DNA of 43,943 bases from Candidatus Gottesmanbacteria bacterium GW2011_GWC1_43_10 (GCA_000995415.1 LCEX01000015.1:1-43943), one strand, 5' to 3'; shown: positions 8,209-16,171, counted from the first letter of the stretch. The notes: a model not told the origin generated them from the letters alone. Translations and numbers: made by a program.

Positions 8209-8264
8209 GCCGAAGCAAAAAGTATCAAGCTCGAACCTCCTGAAGAAAACCAGGAGGTTTTTTT
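8167..8264 (+). promoter_or_regulatory. four-segment attenuator-type leader with terminator/antiterminator
   Basis: Four segments can pair alternatively. Segment 1 AACCTCCG (8167-8174) pairs with segment 2 CGGAGGTT (8183-8190). Segment 2, as GGAGGTTCG (8184-8192), also pairs perfectly with segment 3 CGAACCTCC (8232-8240). Segment 3, as AACCTCCTG (8234-8242), pairs with segment 4 CAGGAGGTT (8251-8259), directly followed by a U run and the ATG at 8265. Thus 1:2 plus 3:4 gives a terminator, and 2:3 prevents it. Segment 4 also contains the GGAGG ribosome site of the next gene, so 3:4 would block translation too. The trigger is unknown. Confidence 0.7.
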
Positions 8265-8855
8265 ATGTATCACGAAAAAGCAAAAGACATAGTTAGAATA
8301 ATGGAAGCGGCTAGTGCATTAGGTATTCCGTGTACAGCTTCATTGGGTATTGAGGGTAGATTTATCGTACCTAAAGTGCCATTTATTGCTTTTGGTTCAA
8401 GATTTTTCACTACACCTGACGACCTGCTAAGAGAAATTAATCCTTCTGCCATGGGTAAACTGACTGCGGACTGGCAAAGATTGGTTCAAGGTATTACATA
8501 CTTAGCAAATCCATTTACCGGATTAAGACATTTAGATGGAGGTGCGCCGGATGCTGCGGTTAATGCTTTTTCTGGGGGAATAGCCATTGCTGACGGATTA
8601 CCAGGTGCTAAGGTTATTCTCCCTCGATCAGTAGGCATTAACCCTGCAGAATTCGCAGGAAAAGACATCATAAGTGAAGGAAACTTAACATTCAGATATA
8701 ATTCCTGGTCGCCACCTACAGCAGAAGAGTTAATTCCAGTTGAAAATAGAGGCAAAGACGGCAAAATAGCTTTAGGAGTAAATTTTACCCTCACTACAAA
8801 CACTGGCACACGTGATTACACGTTTCCTATGAGAACAGAATTAAGAATGCACTAA
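8265..8855 (+). CDS. hypothetical protein, 196 aa, first gene of an attenuated operon
   Basis: I do not recognise a family. The protein is soluble, with a Gly/Pro-rich middle (NPFTGLRHLDGGAPDAAVN, FSGGIAIADGLPGAK) and a beta-rich C-terminus. It starts 7 nt after an AGGAGG that is also the 3' arm of the leader terminator. The next gene follows after 12 bp on the same strand, so the two form an operon. The tight control by the leader suggests the product is harmful or needed only in certain conditions. Confidence 0.65.
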   Translation: MYHEKAKDIVRIMEAASALGIPCTASLGIEGRFIVPKVPFIAFGSRFFTTPDDLLREINPSAMGKLTADWQRLVQGITYLANPFTGLRHLDGGAPDAAVNAFSGGIAIADGLPGAKVILPRSVGINPAEFAGKDIISEGNLTFRYNSWSPPTAEELIPVENRGKDGKIALGVNFTLTTNTGTRDYTFPMRTELRMH

Positions 8856-8867
8856 GTAAACTCTACT

Positions 8868-9218
8868 ATGCGATGTGAAAAACTTGACTATGGAGCCTTT
8901 GCACTTTTTGGACTCGAAAATGTCCTCAATCGTCTTGTTCCAAAAGGCCAACCTTTGGCAATTTGCTGTCATAAAGGCATGAGAAGGTCCCAAGCAGCAG
9001 TTCGTTTACTGATGAATATGAGGTGTATCGCGAATGATCCACATTGTTTTCCGTCAATAAATTATGCAGATATTACCAGTTACAATTTCCAAGTAAATGC
9101 GGAAGGTATCAGTATTCCCCAAAAATCATTCTTTCCCTTCCGCCACCTGCTAGTCTTTCATGACGACAGCCATCAAGAACAGGTGCAAATTAAAAATCAA
9201 ATCTATACTAAACGTTGA
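8868..9218 (+). CDS. protein-tyrosine-phosphatase-like protein, 116 aa
   Basis: Contains LAICCHKGMRRSQAAVRLL, a CX5R(S) P-loop (second Cys of CC, then HKGMR, then R-S) followed by a helix, as in dual-specificity and Tyr phosphatases. The residue before the nucleophile is Cys instead of the usual His. Length is short for the family (usual 140-180), and the general-acid Asp loop cannot be placed with confidence. A rhodanese-like or PTP-like inactive protein is an alternative. It is the second gene of the operon behind the 8.1-kb leader. A hairpin GTTGAAG/CTTCAAC (9215-9239) lies at its 3' end. Confidence 0.5.
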   Translation: MRCEKLDYGAFALFGLENVLNRLVPKGQPLAICCHKGMRRSQAAVRLLMNMRCIANDPHCFPSINYADITSYNFQVNAEGISIPQKSFFPFRHLLVFHDDSHQEQVQIKNQIYTKR

Positions 9219-9404
9219 AGCCCGAGGTGTACTTCAACTGCTGCTCTTGGCATACGTTAGAGATGAAGAAAGTTTAATGGGGATCGCATAAATTTACTGT
9301 CCAATAACCAATTTTGCGTTCCCGCAAGTCACACTTTAAATAATGTCCCGATGCATTTTATCTAAACTACTATAGCTGGCTGGAGAAACCACAGTCGTAA
9401 ACCC

Positions 9405-9821
9405 CTAATTTTTTTCAAGCTGCGAAATAGGCAGCGGAGGTGGTGAGAGTTGACTGAGACCCACGTCACCCGTGACAAAACGTTCGCTTCCACCCACTAA
9501 AGCTGTCGCGATCTGGATACTGTCAGGAGTTCTCAAATGTTGATATTTTCGCCGCAGTTTAGCAGCTTCTTGCATCACTTCCCAATTTACCGGCACCAGG
9601 ATTAAATGTGGAGTTTTTTGGAAAAAGTTCTCAAATGCAGCCAAATGCGCGGAGCCTTCAAGTTTCGGAGCTGAAAGTACTTCCAGCGGAGTAATCATCG
9701 ATATAATAGCCTCATCTTCGCCTTTTTCAACCCGCTCAAACAATGTATTTACTTGACTTAAATAACGCTCATCAGCTTCAAAAAGATAGATAAAAAGCAT
9801 GGAATCAAGAGTGATTTTCAT
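9405..9821 (-). CDS. vapC: PIN-domain toxin, VapC-like
   Basis: 138 residues from the ATG that overlaps the antitoxin stop (ATGA); an upstream in-frame start would add four residues. The acidic PIN residues are in place: Asp6 (MKITLDSMLF), Glu47 (TPLEVLS), Asp100 (LRTPDSIQIA) and Asp119 (FVTGDVGLS). VapC toxins are Mg2+-dependent RNases that cut tRNA or rRNA. The pairing with an AbrB-type gene and the overlap define a type II toxin-antitoxin module. The target RNA is unknown. Confidence 0.88.
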   Translation of the reverse strand: MKITLDSMLFIYLFEADERYLSQVNTLFERVEKGEDEAIISMITPLEVLSAPKLEGSAHLAAFENFFQKTPHLILVPVNWEVMQEAAKLRRKYQHLRTPDSIQIATALVGGSERFVTGDVGLSQLSPPPLPISQLEKN

Positions 9822-10066
9822 GTTTTGTCCCAATTCCCACGCTCTTTTTCAATATAGTCTTCCCCAATCCCCCAAATACCTTTGCCTCGTCCTGAAGCGT
9901 ATTTGACCCAACTTTCCGGCTGCGGCTCAAGGATGACACTCGGACTACCCCTTGCTTGTGACACAGACAGAGTCACCTTACTTCCCGATTTGAGTCCCAA
10001 TATTTTCCGTACTTTCACCGGAATCACTACTTGACCTTGAGAAGACACAGTTAAAATGACGTTCAT
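9818..10066 (-). CDS. vapB: AbrB/SpoVT-fold antitoxin, VapB-like
   Basis: 82 residues. The N-terminus NVILTVSSQGQVVIPVKVRK is the swapped-hairpin AbrB DNA-binding fold (normally S-KGQVTIPxxIR). The C-terminal third (WVKYASGRGKGIWG, then acidic) would wrap the toxin. An upstream ATG at 10072 is only 3 nt from the -10 box, so the ATG at 10066 is preferred and the message is probably leaderless. It precedes and overlaps the PIN toxin gene. It should repress its own promoter alone and with the toxin. Confidence 0.85.
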   Translation of the reverse strand: MNVILTVSSQGQVVIPVKVRKILGLKSGSKVTLSVSQARGSPSVILEPQPESWVKYASGRGKGIWGIGEDYIEKERGNWDKT

Positions 10067-10074
10067 ATACATTT

Positions 10075-10128
10075 AGTATACCTAAAAGTTAAATGTTTGT
10101 CAAATGCCATTTAAGTTGCCATTTAAGT
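10075..10128 (-). promoter_or_regulatory. vapBC promoter with adjacent 12-bp direct repeats
   Basis: On the minus strand TTGACA (10098-10103), 17-bp spacer, TATACT (10075-10080). Just upstream of the -35 lie two abutting copies of the 12-mer TGCCATTTAAGT (10105-10116 and 10117-10128, plus strand). They are candidates for a regulator-binding site. Confidence 0.7.
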
Positions 10129-10226
10129 TTGCTCTTTGAGAGGTATACTGGATGCGGTTGTTAAAAATGCTTAAACTGCCGTTTTGACCCCATTAATCGC
10201 TAGGTCAATATGGTATACTATAAGAT

Positions 10227-10808
10227 ATGTTTGGACCACTAGAATTCGCTCAAGGACCTACAAAACTTGAACAGTTACAGGCTCAATATAATATCAAACG
10301 AGTCAGAGTTTCTGCGGGCATCAATATATACCACCAAATGGGAGAAATAGGCCGAGTCAGAACATTTTTTGCAGCTTCCGGCAGGCTAGTGAGTGCATCA
10401 CATCATGGTTTTTTCCCCGACTCAGATTTTATCAAATCAGACGTTTTGGACATAGTTCTTTCCCGCGCGTCCAACTTACCTGACAATGGAGTAAATATAA
10501 TATACGGATCAGGATACCAAAGTCCAGATGATGGAACTATCATCACAACCGATGAAGAAGGAAATTGTCTTTATAGAGTTGCGGTAAAAATTTTGCGTAG
10601 GAATATTTCTATGTCAGAATTTGTATTAAAAGAAACACATGAACATGGTTTATTGATTCCAGGCACTAGCGGCTCTCCAGTCCTAGGAAGTGATGGTAAC
10701 GCAATTGGAATACTTCAGGAAATTGATGTAAGTGGAAAAGCTTTCGGTATCACATTTAATTCTCCATCAGTAGCAAACGCATTAAAACGTGCTATAGACA
10801 GATATTAG
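10227..10808 (+). CDS. trypsin-like (chymotrypsin-fold) serine protease-like protein, 193 aa
   Basis: The segment IPGTSGSPVLGSDGNAIGIL (residues ~144-163) is the GxSG(S/G)P active-site loop of chymotrypsin-fold proteases, with Ser148 as nucleophile. A candidate His is in VSASHHGFF (residues 59-60) and an Asp in KSDVLDIVLSR (72-75); these two are less certain. There is no signal peptide or membrane helix, so it acts in the cytoplasm or is exported by an unknown route. A TATACT box (10214-10219) ends 7 nt before the ATG. The 3' end overlaps the radA stop by 3 bp, convergently. The fold is reasonably sure; activity is not. Confidence 0.6.
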   Translation: MFGPLEFAQGPTKLEQLQAQYNIKRVRVSAGINIYHQMGEIGRVRTFFAASGRLVSASHHGFFPDSDFIKSDVLDIVLSRASNLPDNGVNIIYGSGYQSPDDGTIITTDEEGNCLYRVAVKILRRNISMSEFVLKETHEHGLLIPGTSGSPVLGSDGNAIGILQEIDVSGKAFGITFNSPSVANALKRAIDRY

Positions 10809-12112
10809 GTTGCCCAAAGCGGGTTACAAACTTGTTGCAGATTTTTTTGCTCTGGAGACAATACACTGGTAAACCCCAACCTTTTAGCTTCTTTTGTGCG
10901 TTTGTCTTCCCCTTGAACGCGGCGCAACTCTCCAAGCAATCCTAGTTCACCGAAGCTCGCCAGATCATTTGGCAGGGGTTTATTTTTGAAGGCAGAGATG
11001 AGTGACAAAGCTACCGGCAAATCTGTCGCCGGTTCTTTAAGTTTTAGGCCTCCGGATACATTCACAAACACGTCAAAATTGCCAAAAGGCAGATTTAATC
11101 GCTTTTGTAATATAGCCAAAATCACCTGCAACCGGTTGTAATCAATGCCGTTGACTACGCGCCGCGGCATAGCTAGCTGCGTCGGTACTACGAGTGATTG
11201 GATTTCGACCAGCAATGGTCGTGTTCCCTCAAGAGTCACTCCCACAGTGCTTCCGGAGACATTTTTTACCCTACCTTCAAGAAATATCTTGGATGGATTG
11301 GATATTTCAGTTAGTCCGGAGTCATTCATTTCAAAAATCCCTACTTCATCTGTCGGCCCAAACCGGTTTTTGAGTGTCCGCAAAATCCGGCCCTGATAAT
11401 AGCGCTCGCCTTCAAAGTAACAAACAACGTCCACCATATGCTCGAGCAGTTTGGGTCCGGCTATGGTCCCTTCCTTGGTCACGTGCCCCACGATAAATAT
11501 CGCTACCTGCTGTGATTTGGCTAAATTGAGTAGTAATTGAGTCGACTGGCGGATTTGGCCCACACTTCCGGCGATCCCCTCAAGTGACTCCGAAGTCATG
11601 GTTTGGATTGAGTCAATCACCATAATCTGCGGCTTGACTGAAGCTGTCTCCACTGCAGACAAAATTGACTCAATATTTGTTTCTGGCAAGATATAGAGAT
11701 CATTTTTTGAAATCCCCAACCGCTCCGCTCGCATTTTTACTTGCTCCGCTGATTCCTCACCCGTCACATACCATCCGCCGATTTTCCCGACCAAAGACAG
11801 TAGTAAGGTCGACTTCCCGACTCCCGGATCACCGGCGATCAAAATCACTACTCCCGGTACGATACCTCCTCCTAACACACGGTCAAACTCGACCATTTCC
11901 GTCGAGATCCGTTCACGCCGGACACTTTTGATTTGAGCAAGGGGGAGGGGTTTGACTGAAGAAGTAGTTGATTTGGCGCTAAAAATCGTTTTGCCGGTGA
12001 CGCGAACTGTCTCAACCAATGAATTCCAGGCGCCGCAACTCGGGCATTTACCAAACCAGGCCCCGCTTTCGTTGCCACACTGCTGACAAACAAATGAAGA
12101 CCTTGTCTTCAT
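10805..12112 (-). CDS. radA: DNA repair protein RadA/Sms
   Basis: 435 residues. It has an N-terminal zinc finger (FVCQQCGNESGAWFGKCPSCGAWNS, four Cys), then a RecA-like ATPase with Walker A GDPGVGKST and Walker B IMVIDSIQ. The RadA-specific KNRFG motif (LKNRFGPTDEVG) follows, and then a Lon-like C-terminal domain. RadA is a DnaB-like helicase that processes recombination intermediates. Two starts exist; the ATG at 12112 gives the usual MKxxxxFVCQ beginning. The C-terminal end is slightly shorter than typical RadA (about 450). Upstream on the same strand lie the four-helix-bundle gene and rpsA. Confidence 0.95.
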   Translation of the reverse strand: MKTRSSFVCQQCGNESGAWFGKCPSCGAWNSLVETVRVTGKTIFSAKSTTSSVKPLPLAQIKSVRRERISTEMVEFDRVLGGGIVPGVVILIAGDPGVGKSTLLLSLVGKIGGWYVTGEESAEQVKMRAERLGISKNDLYILPETNIESILSAVETASVKPQIMVIDSIQTMTSESLEGIAGSVGQIRQSTQLLLNLAKSQQVAIFIVGHVTKEGTIAGPKLLEHMVDVVCYFEGERYYQGRILRTLKNRFGPTDEVGIFEMNDSGLTEISNPSKIFLEGRVKNVSGSTVGVTLEGTRPLLVEIQSLVVPTQLAMPRRVVNGIDYNRLQVILAILQKRLNLPFGNFDVFVNVSGGLKLKEPATDLPVALSLISAFKNKPLPNDLASFGELGLLGELRRVQGEDKRTKEAKRLGFTSVLSPEQKNLQQVCNPLWAT

Positions 12113-12600
12113 AATTATCCAATTCTCCAATCAACAAATAATCCAATTATCCAATAATGGTTAGGCCGCATTTTTTATAATTGTGCTGATTATTTTTATC
12201 AGTTCACCATTTTCTTGAAGAAATAACTCGAGTCGAGGTTTTAAGTCAGGATATGATTCAGCAATAATTCTCAACCAATAATGCGCTTCCTTAAGTTCTT
12301 TCCTGACAACTGTATAACAGTGAATAAAGTCTTTTTTAGAGGAAACTCCATCTGCTTCATTATCATTTGCACCAATTGATGTAAGTGCACGAACATATTG
12401 GTCAATTATTATTCTAGCTTCAATAGTTTTTGGAAGATAACGTATAACTTTCAATCCTCTAACAACAAAATTAAATATGCGCTGATGTATATCATATTGT
12501 TTATTCACACTCTAATTATACCTTATTGGATAATTTGTCTAGCGAAGCTAGATCCTGCTTTGCAGGAAGAATTGGAAATTGGATTATTGGATAATTATTA
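12111..12600. repeat. inverted repeats framing the four-helix-bundle gene between rpsA and radA
   Basis: The 11-mer TTATCCAATAA (12148-12158) is repeated inverted as TTATTGGATAA at 12523-12533 and again at 12584-12594. An outer pair, ATAATTATCCAAT (12111-12123) / ATTGGATAATTAT (12586-12598), overlaps the radA start codon on one side and the rpsA stop on the other. Between the two right-hand copies sit two mini-hairpins: CTAGC-gaa-GCTAG (12539-12551) and TCCTGC-ttt-GCAGGA (12553-12567). The layout resembles a cassette inserted exactly into the rpsA-radA gap. Confidence 0.55.
12161..12508 (-). CDS. four-helix-bundle protein (23S rRNA IVS-type, S23 family)
   Basis: 115 residues, all helical. 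It starts with the typical YDIHQRIFNFVVRGLKVIRYLP, with a middle SIGANDNEADGVSSKKDFIHCYTVVRKELKEAHYWLRII and a final charged helix. These proteins are usually encoded inside intervening sequences of 23S rRNA genes. Here the gene lies between rpsA and radA, although a 23S with three IVSs is only 2.5 kb away. It is bracketed by inverted repeats. The family's role is unresolved; a nucleic-acid-binding pentamer has been proposed. Confidence 0.88.
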   Translation of the reverse strand: MNKQYDIHQRIFNFVVRGLKVIRYLPKTIEARIIIDQYVRALTSIGANDNEADGVSSKKDFIHCYTVVRKELKEAHYWLRIIAESYPDLKPRLELFLQENGELIKIISTIIKNAA

Positions 12601-13824
12601 TCTGTATCCGATCGGTTTGGCGTGGGTGACTAGGGAGAGGCTGATTTTGTGCCGATCGGGGTTGATATCCTCAATCATGCATTCGACTTCCTCCCCTGCC
12701 TTGGGTTCAGTTCCCGGAGCCAACTTGGAAATATGGATCAACCCATCGATACCGGGAAGCAGCGACACAAATATACCGTATTGGGAAACCCGGGAGACTT
12801 TACCTTTGACAGTCTGATCGATACTGAAGACCTTGGTCACATCGAGCCACGGATCAGCCAGAAGCTGTTTCAGCGATAACGTCAGTTTACCGATTTTGGG
12901 ATCGGCACCAATAGCTTTGACATCGACTTTTTGCCCGATTTTGAGGTAGGTTTGGGGACTATCCACCTTTTCCCAGGCAATTTCCGAGATGTGGATCAGG
13001 CCCGGGATAGATACTCCGTCGGAGATCTTGACATTGACAAATGCTCCAAATGGCGCTATCCCAGTCACTTCTGCCACATATACATTGCCCAACGTCACGA
13101 GTTTCAGGGCAGCTCGTTGTTTATCGCTGACCCCGGCCGGCCCTTGGGAAAATACCAAGCGGTTGGCATCTTTGTCCACTTCAATGATCTTAACTGAAAT
13201 TCTTCTGCCGGTGGCTTTATCGCCCAATTTAGTCAGTTCCGCATCAACTTGGGACAAAGGGATAAAACCTCTCTGTCCGACATAATCTACCAAAAACCCG
13301 CCGCGAGTGAGTTCGCGAATGACGACTTCGACTACTTCGCCTTTTTTCTTCTTTTCGGCCATGATCTCCCAACGCTGGTTTAAAGCAGTTTTCCGAAGCG
13401 AAACTACGGTTTGTCCCCGGTCATTTTCGGGATTTACCACTTGGACGCTGATTGTGTCACCAACCTTGAGGTTGTGAGTCAAATCCGCGATATAGGGCAA
13501 TTCTTTTTCGTGGACGACGGCTTCTGATTTGCCACCGATATCCAAAAGCAGTTGCCGCGGCGAAACTACCAAAACCACACCTTTGATGATAGTACCCCGC
13601 TGCCAACCTTTGAGTTGGTAACCGGTTTGGGCCAAAAGCTCCTCCATTGAAGTAGGTTCAGGCGATTTTGCAGGTTCCTTTGGAGTTTTGGTTGATGGGG
13701 TTTCTTTGGCAGCTGATTTTGTGTCTCTAGCAGATTTTGGGTTTAGACTTTGACTTTTGTTTAATGAAACCTCTTCCGGCTTTGCAGGAATTTCAGCCTT
13801 TGTCTGAGATTTTTGTTTTATCAT
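12598..13824 (-). CDS. rpsA: 30S ribosomal protein S1
   Basis: 408 residues. A Lys/Pro/Ser-rich N-terminal tail of ~60 residues is followed by four S1 (OB-fold) repeats: GTIIKGVVLVVSPRQLLLDI; GEVVEVVIRELTRGGFLVDY; GNVYVAEVTGIAPFGAFVNV; and VKGKVSRVSQYGIFVSLLPG. The last two carry the IPGLIHISE and IDGLIHISK signatures. E. coli S1 has six repeats; four-repeat versions are common in other phyla. S1 helps mRNAs onto the 30S subunit. An AGGTGG lies 16 nt before the ATG, too far to be a normal ribosome site, as is common for rpsA. It has its own promoter at 13889-13917. Confidence 0.95.
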   Translation of the reverse strand: MIKQKSQTKAEIPAKPEEVSLNKSQSLNPKSARDTKSAAKETPSTKTPKEPAKSPEPTSMEELLAQTGYQLKGWQRGTIIKGVVLVVSPRQLLLDIGGKSEAVVHEKELPYIADLTHNLKVGDTISVQVVNPENDRGQTVVSLRKTALNQRWEIMAEKKKKGEVVEVVIRELTRGGFLVDYVGQRGFIPLSQVDAELTKLGDKATGRRISVKIIEVDKDANRLVFSQGPAGVSDKQRAALKLVTLGNVYVAEVTGIAPFGAFVNVKISDGVSIPGLIHISEIAWEKVDSPQTYLKIGQKVDVKAIGADPKIGKLTLSLKQLLADPWLDVTKVFSIDQTVKGKVSRVSQYGIFVSLLPGIDGLIHISKLAPGTEPKAGEEVECMIEDINPDRHKISLSLVTHAKPIGYR

Positions 13825-13888
13825 TTATTTTCATGTCCACCTTTCTTATAAGAGTCATCGGTCAGCACTAAACCAATCGATAGTTGCT

Positions 13889-13917
13889 ATTCTACCTCAT
13901 TTTTGACTACAATTCAA
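13889..13917 (-). promoter_or_regulatory. rpsA promoter
   Basis: Minus strand: TTGAAT (13912-13917), 17-bp spacer, TAGAAT (13889-13894). This gives a 5' leader of about 55-60 nt before the rpsA ATG. Upstream, 13921-14008 is a run of AAGC- and CTTCG-type words (low complexity). Confidence 0.6.
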
Positions 13918-14008
13918 TTACAAGAGGCTTCGTAGCGTAGAAACTTCGTGGCTTAGAAAACTAATCCTCTAAGCAACCAAGCAACTAAGCTCTCTAAGCT
14001 TCTAGCTT

Positions 14009-14809
14009 ATGTTCTGTCCAGAATGCAATCATGATCTACATCCGATCCAACTAACTGCCGGGCCGGTTGATGCATCTTTGCCAAAATCGGATAAGCCTAC
14101 TACTCCTATCGTCCTTGATTATTGTACCCGCTGCGGCGGTGTCTGGTCAGATCAGGGTAAAACCAATTTCATCCACTCCCGGGATTTGACACCATTACTT
14201 GAAGTCTTACCCAAAAATCCACCTGCACTTTCTGCCAATTATCAACTTTTAGTTTGTCCCAAAGACAAAAATACCCTCCGCATATTTCAGCGGGAAAGCG
14301 TGCCGACACACTTGACGATACTACGCTGTAGTACCTGCGGCGGGATCTGGTTTCCGCATAATTCGCTAATTGAATTTAAACAAGCTCAAGAAGCCAAAGT
14401 GACTTATTTTAAGACCTGGCGGATTCCACTATCGTCAATTTACGCAGTCCTTTTGCCGACTCTTTTTGTGAGTATCCTGGTAGGAAGTATTTTTGCGACC
14501 CTTTTCGGGGTCAATCAAGGTACGGATCTACGGACCCGGGCCGCAGAGCAAATTTCAGAGCCGCTTACTATCTCCCCCAATTCAGGGGAAATGCTCATCA
14601 GCTTCAATACCAAAGTCAAAAGTATCACTAAAATCAAATATTGGAAAACCGCTGCTGTCGTGACCCAAACCTGGGTTTCGGCGATCCCCAAAACGAATCA
14701 TACATTGTTGCTCCGGGATTTAGAGGTGGGCAAAACTTACTCTTACCAACTACTGGTCCTCGAACCAGTTGTGCTAACATCTCCTGTCTATACCTTTACA
14801 ATCAAATGA
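14009..14809 (+). CDS. membrane protein with two zinc ribbons and an extracytoplasmic beta domain, 266 aa
   Basis: Two treble-clef ribbons: MFCPECNHDL paired with LDYCTRCGGVWSD, and LLVCPKDKNTL paired with LRCSTCGGIWFP. The second Cys pair of each fits the TFIIB-like zinc-ribbon family (CxxCxGxW). One membrane helix (IYAVLLPTLFVSILVGSIFA, residues ~148-168) leads to a C-terminal domain of about 90 residues. That domain ends in VGKTYSYQLLVLEP, like a fibronectin-III or purple-phosphatase N-terminal domain. The cytoplasmic zinc ribbons and outside domain suggest a sensor or anchor; function unknown. No clear ribosome site is seen before the ATG. Confidence 0.7.
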   Translation: MFCPECNHDLHPIQLTAGPVDASLPKSDKPTTPIVLDYCTRCGGVWSDQGKTNFIHSRDLTPLLEVLPKNPPALSANYQLLVCPKDKNTLRIFQRESVPTHLTILRCSTCGGIWFPHNSLIEFKQAQEAKVTYFKTWRIPLSSIYAVLLPTLFVSILVGSIFATLFGVNQGTDLRTRAAEQISEPLTISPNSGEMLISFNTKVKSITKIKYWKTAAVVTQTWVSAIPKTNHTLLLRDLEVGKTYSYQLLVLEPVVLTSPVYTFTIK

Positions 14810-14823
14810 TTTTGTCCTTAAAT

Positions 14824-14943
14824 CCTCCGGCCTCGACCTATTTTCGCGGTCCCTTGCGGGACAACTATCGTCAGCGCTCATGCGTTTCACCCATCTGTTC
14901 GGAATGGGAAGCGGTGGTACCGCACGGCTCTAGAGACCGAAAG
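14824..14943 (-). rRNA. rrf: 5S ribosomal RNA
   Basis: The minus strand carries the conserved loop TTCCCATTCCGAACAG followed by a helix and the 3' GGTCGAGGCCGGAGG. The two ends pair over nine base pairs (CTTTCGGTC with GGCCGGAGG), which sets the boundaries to within a few bases and gives 120 nt. It lies about 105 bp after the 23S 3' end. The spacer holds two mini-hairpins: CTGGC-aat-GCCAG (14979-14991) and TCCTGC-ttc-GCAGGA (14993-15007). Confidence 0.92.
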
Positions 14944-15335
14944 GTTTAAAGACAAAATATAAATTTTAGTGTTTTTCTCTGGCAATGCCAGATCCTGCTT
15001 CGCAGGACATCTTAAAATGTGATCCAGAAAGACCGAGATCGCATAAAATCTACTCTTAACCGATTAGTACTGGTCAGCTTAAACCCTTACGGGTCTTTCA
15101 CCTCCAGCCTATTAACCTAGTAGTCTACTAGGGGTTTATAAGGATATCTCATCTTGGGGTGGGCTTGGCGCTTGAGATGCTTTCAGCGCTTATCCCGTCC
15201 GAATGTGGCTACCCAGCGATGCCGGAAATTCCGACAACTGGCACACCAGGGATTCGTTCACCCGGGTCCTCTCGTACTACGGGCGACTCCCCTCAAATAT
15301 CCAACGCACACACAGGATAGAGACCGAACTGTCTT

Positions 15336-16086
15336 CGTATTATAGGATATTTATCCTAGCAAAGTTTCTGTTCTTTGCATTCTTCTATTTCTAGAAGTAC
15401 TGACTATATCTTCTTCCTTCACCATGAAGGAGTTGGCGTATGATAGCATCCTAAATTATAGGTCTAGCTATCTCATCCTGAAAAATCAGGAATCAGTCGA
15501 TACGGGGACAGAAGCATTTTGTTGAAAAAATTTTCTTAATGTGTTTGTATCATTAACACGTTTCTTTGAATAGTTAAGCTCTGCAAACTTATCTACTTCT
15601 TTTGCGATCCGAAGAAGAAAACCTGATGTTCTCGTCGTTCCTTCTAATCGCGAAATAATTCGCAAAGCTAATTTTGCTTGTTTTCTTTTAAGAATAAGGT
15701 ATGGTTCTACTTCCTCTAAGGCTTTCTTTACATTTCCTAATCCTACTATCGTGTATTCACACATTCCATCATTTCTGTCGCGGATGTAACCGCTGCGTAG
15801 TTTATGTATCAACCATCTAAGAATTTTTTTCTGTGATTTCTTTTGATAAAATACTAAACTTGCGCGTATTTGAAATCCAAATACATAGTCTTTTCTTCTT
15901 ATTAATTGAAGAAAAATAGACCCATCTCCATCAAGAAAACCAGCAATATATGCTCTTGTTTTTTCAACCACAATACTTCGTCTTCCCACGGTATTACCCT
16001 CTTCCGTTCAGTCAAGAAAGGAGGGTTCCACCGTTATTAGCCAAATTTAACTTCAATGTTACCACTGAAGGTCGCAATAAACAATT
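15336..16086 (-). mobile_element. group I intron in 23S, at about E. coli 2593-2596
   Basis: The upstream exon ends AGAACGTCGT and the downstream exon resumes AAGACAGTTCGGTC, re-creating the A2602 strand with one change. The exon ends in U and the intron in G, as group I splicing requires. The core shows the P5-type pairing ACGGTGGAACCCT with GGGTAATACCGT and the S element GAAGATATAGTC near the 3' end. It is 751 nt long and encodes an I-CreI-like endonuclease. The junction is the known I-CreI-type site of algal chloroplast 23S genes. Confidence 0.85.
15486..15989 (-). CDS. LAGLIDADG homing endonuclease, single-motif, I-CreI-like
   Basis: 167 residues with one LAGLIDADG motif, [15 protein letters not shown] (residues ~13-27), whose acidic residue binds the catalytic metal. 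Then [15 protein letters not shown] and [17 protein letters not shown] follow, strongly like the I-CreI C-terminal half. Single-motif enzymes act as homodimers and cut intron-less alleles of the host site. Start is a GTG at 15989 inside the intron's conserved core (GGGTAATACCGTGGGAAG), with GAGG about 9 nt upstream, so the coding start and the ribozyme core overlap. The ORF looks intact. Confidence 0.88.
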   Translation of the reverse strand: MGRRSIVVEKTRAYIAGFLDGDGSIFLQLIRRKDYVFGFQIRASLVFYQKKSQKKILRWLIHKLRSGYIRDRNDGMCEYTIVGLGNVKKALEEVEPYLILKRKQAKLALRIISRLEGTTRTSGFLLRIAKEVDKFAELNYSKKRVNDTNTLRKFFQQNASVPVSTDS

Positions 16087-16171
16087 ACGACGTTCTGAAC
16101 CCAGCTCGCGTACCCTTTTAACCGGCGAACAGCCGGACCCTTGGGAGCTTCTCCACCCCCAGGATAGGATG

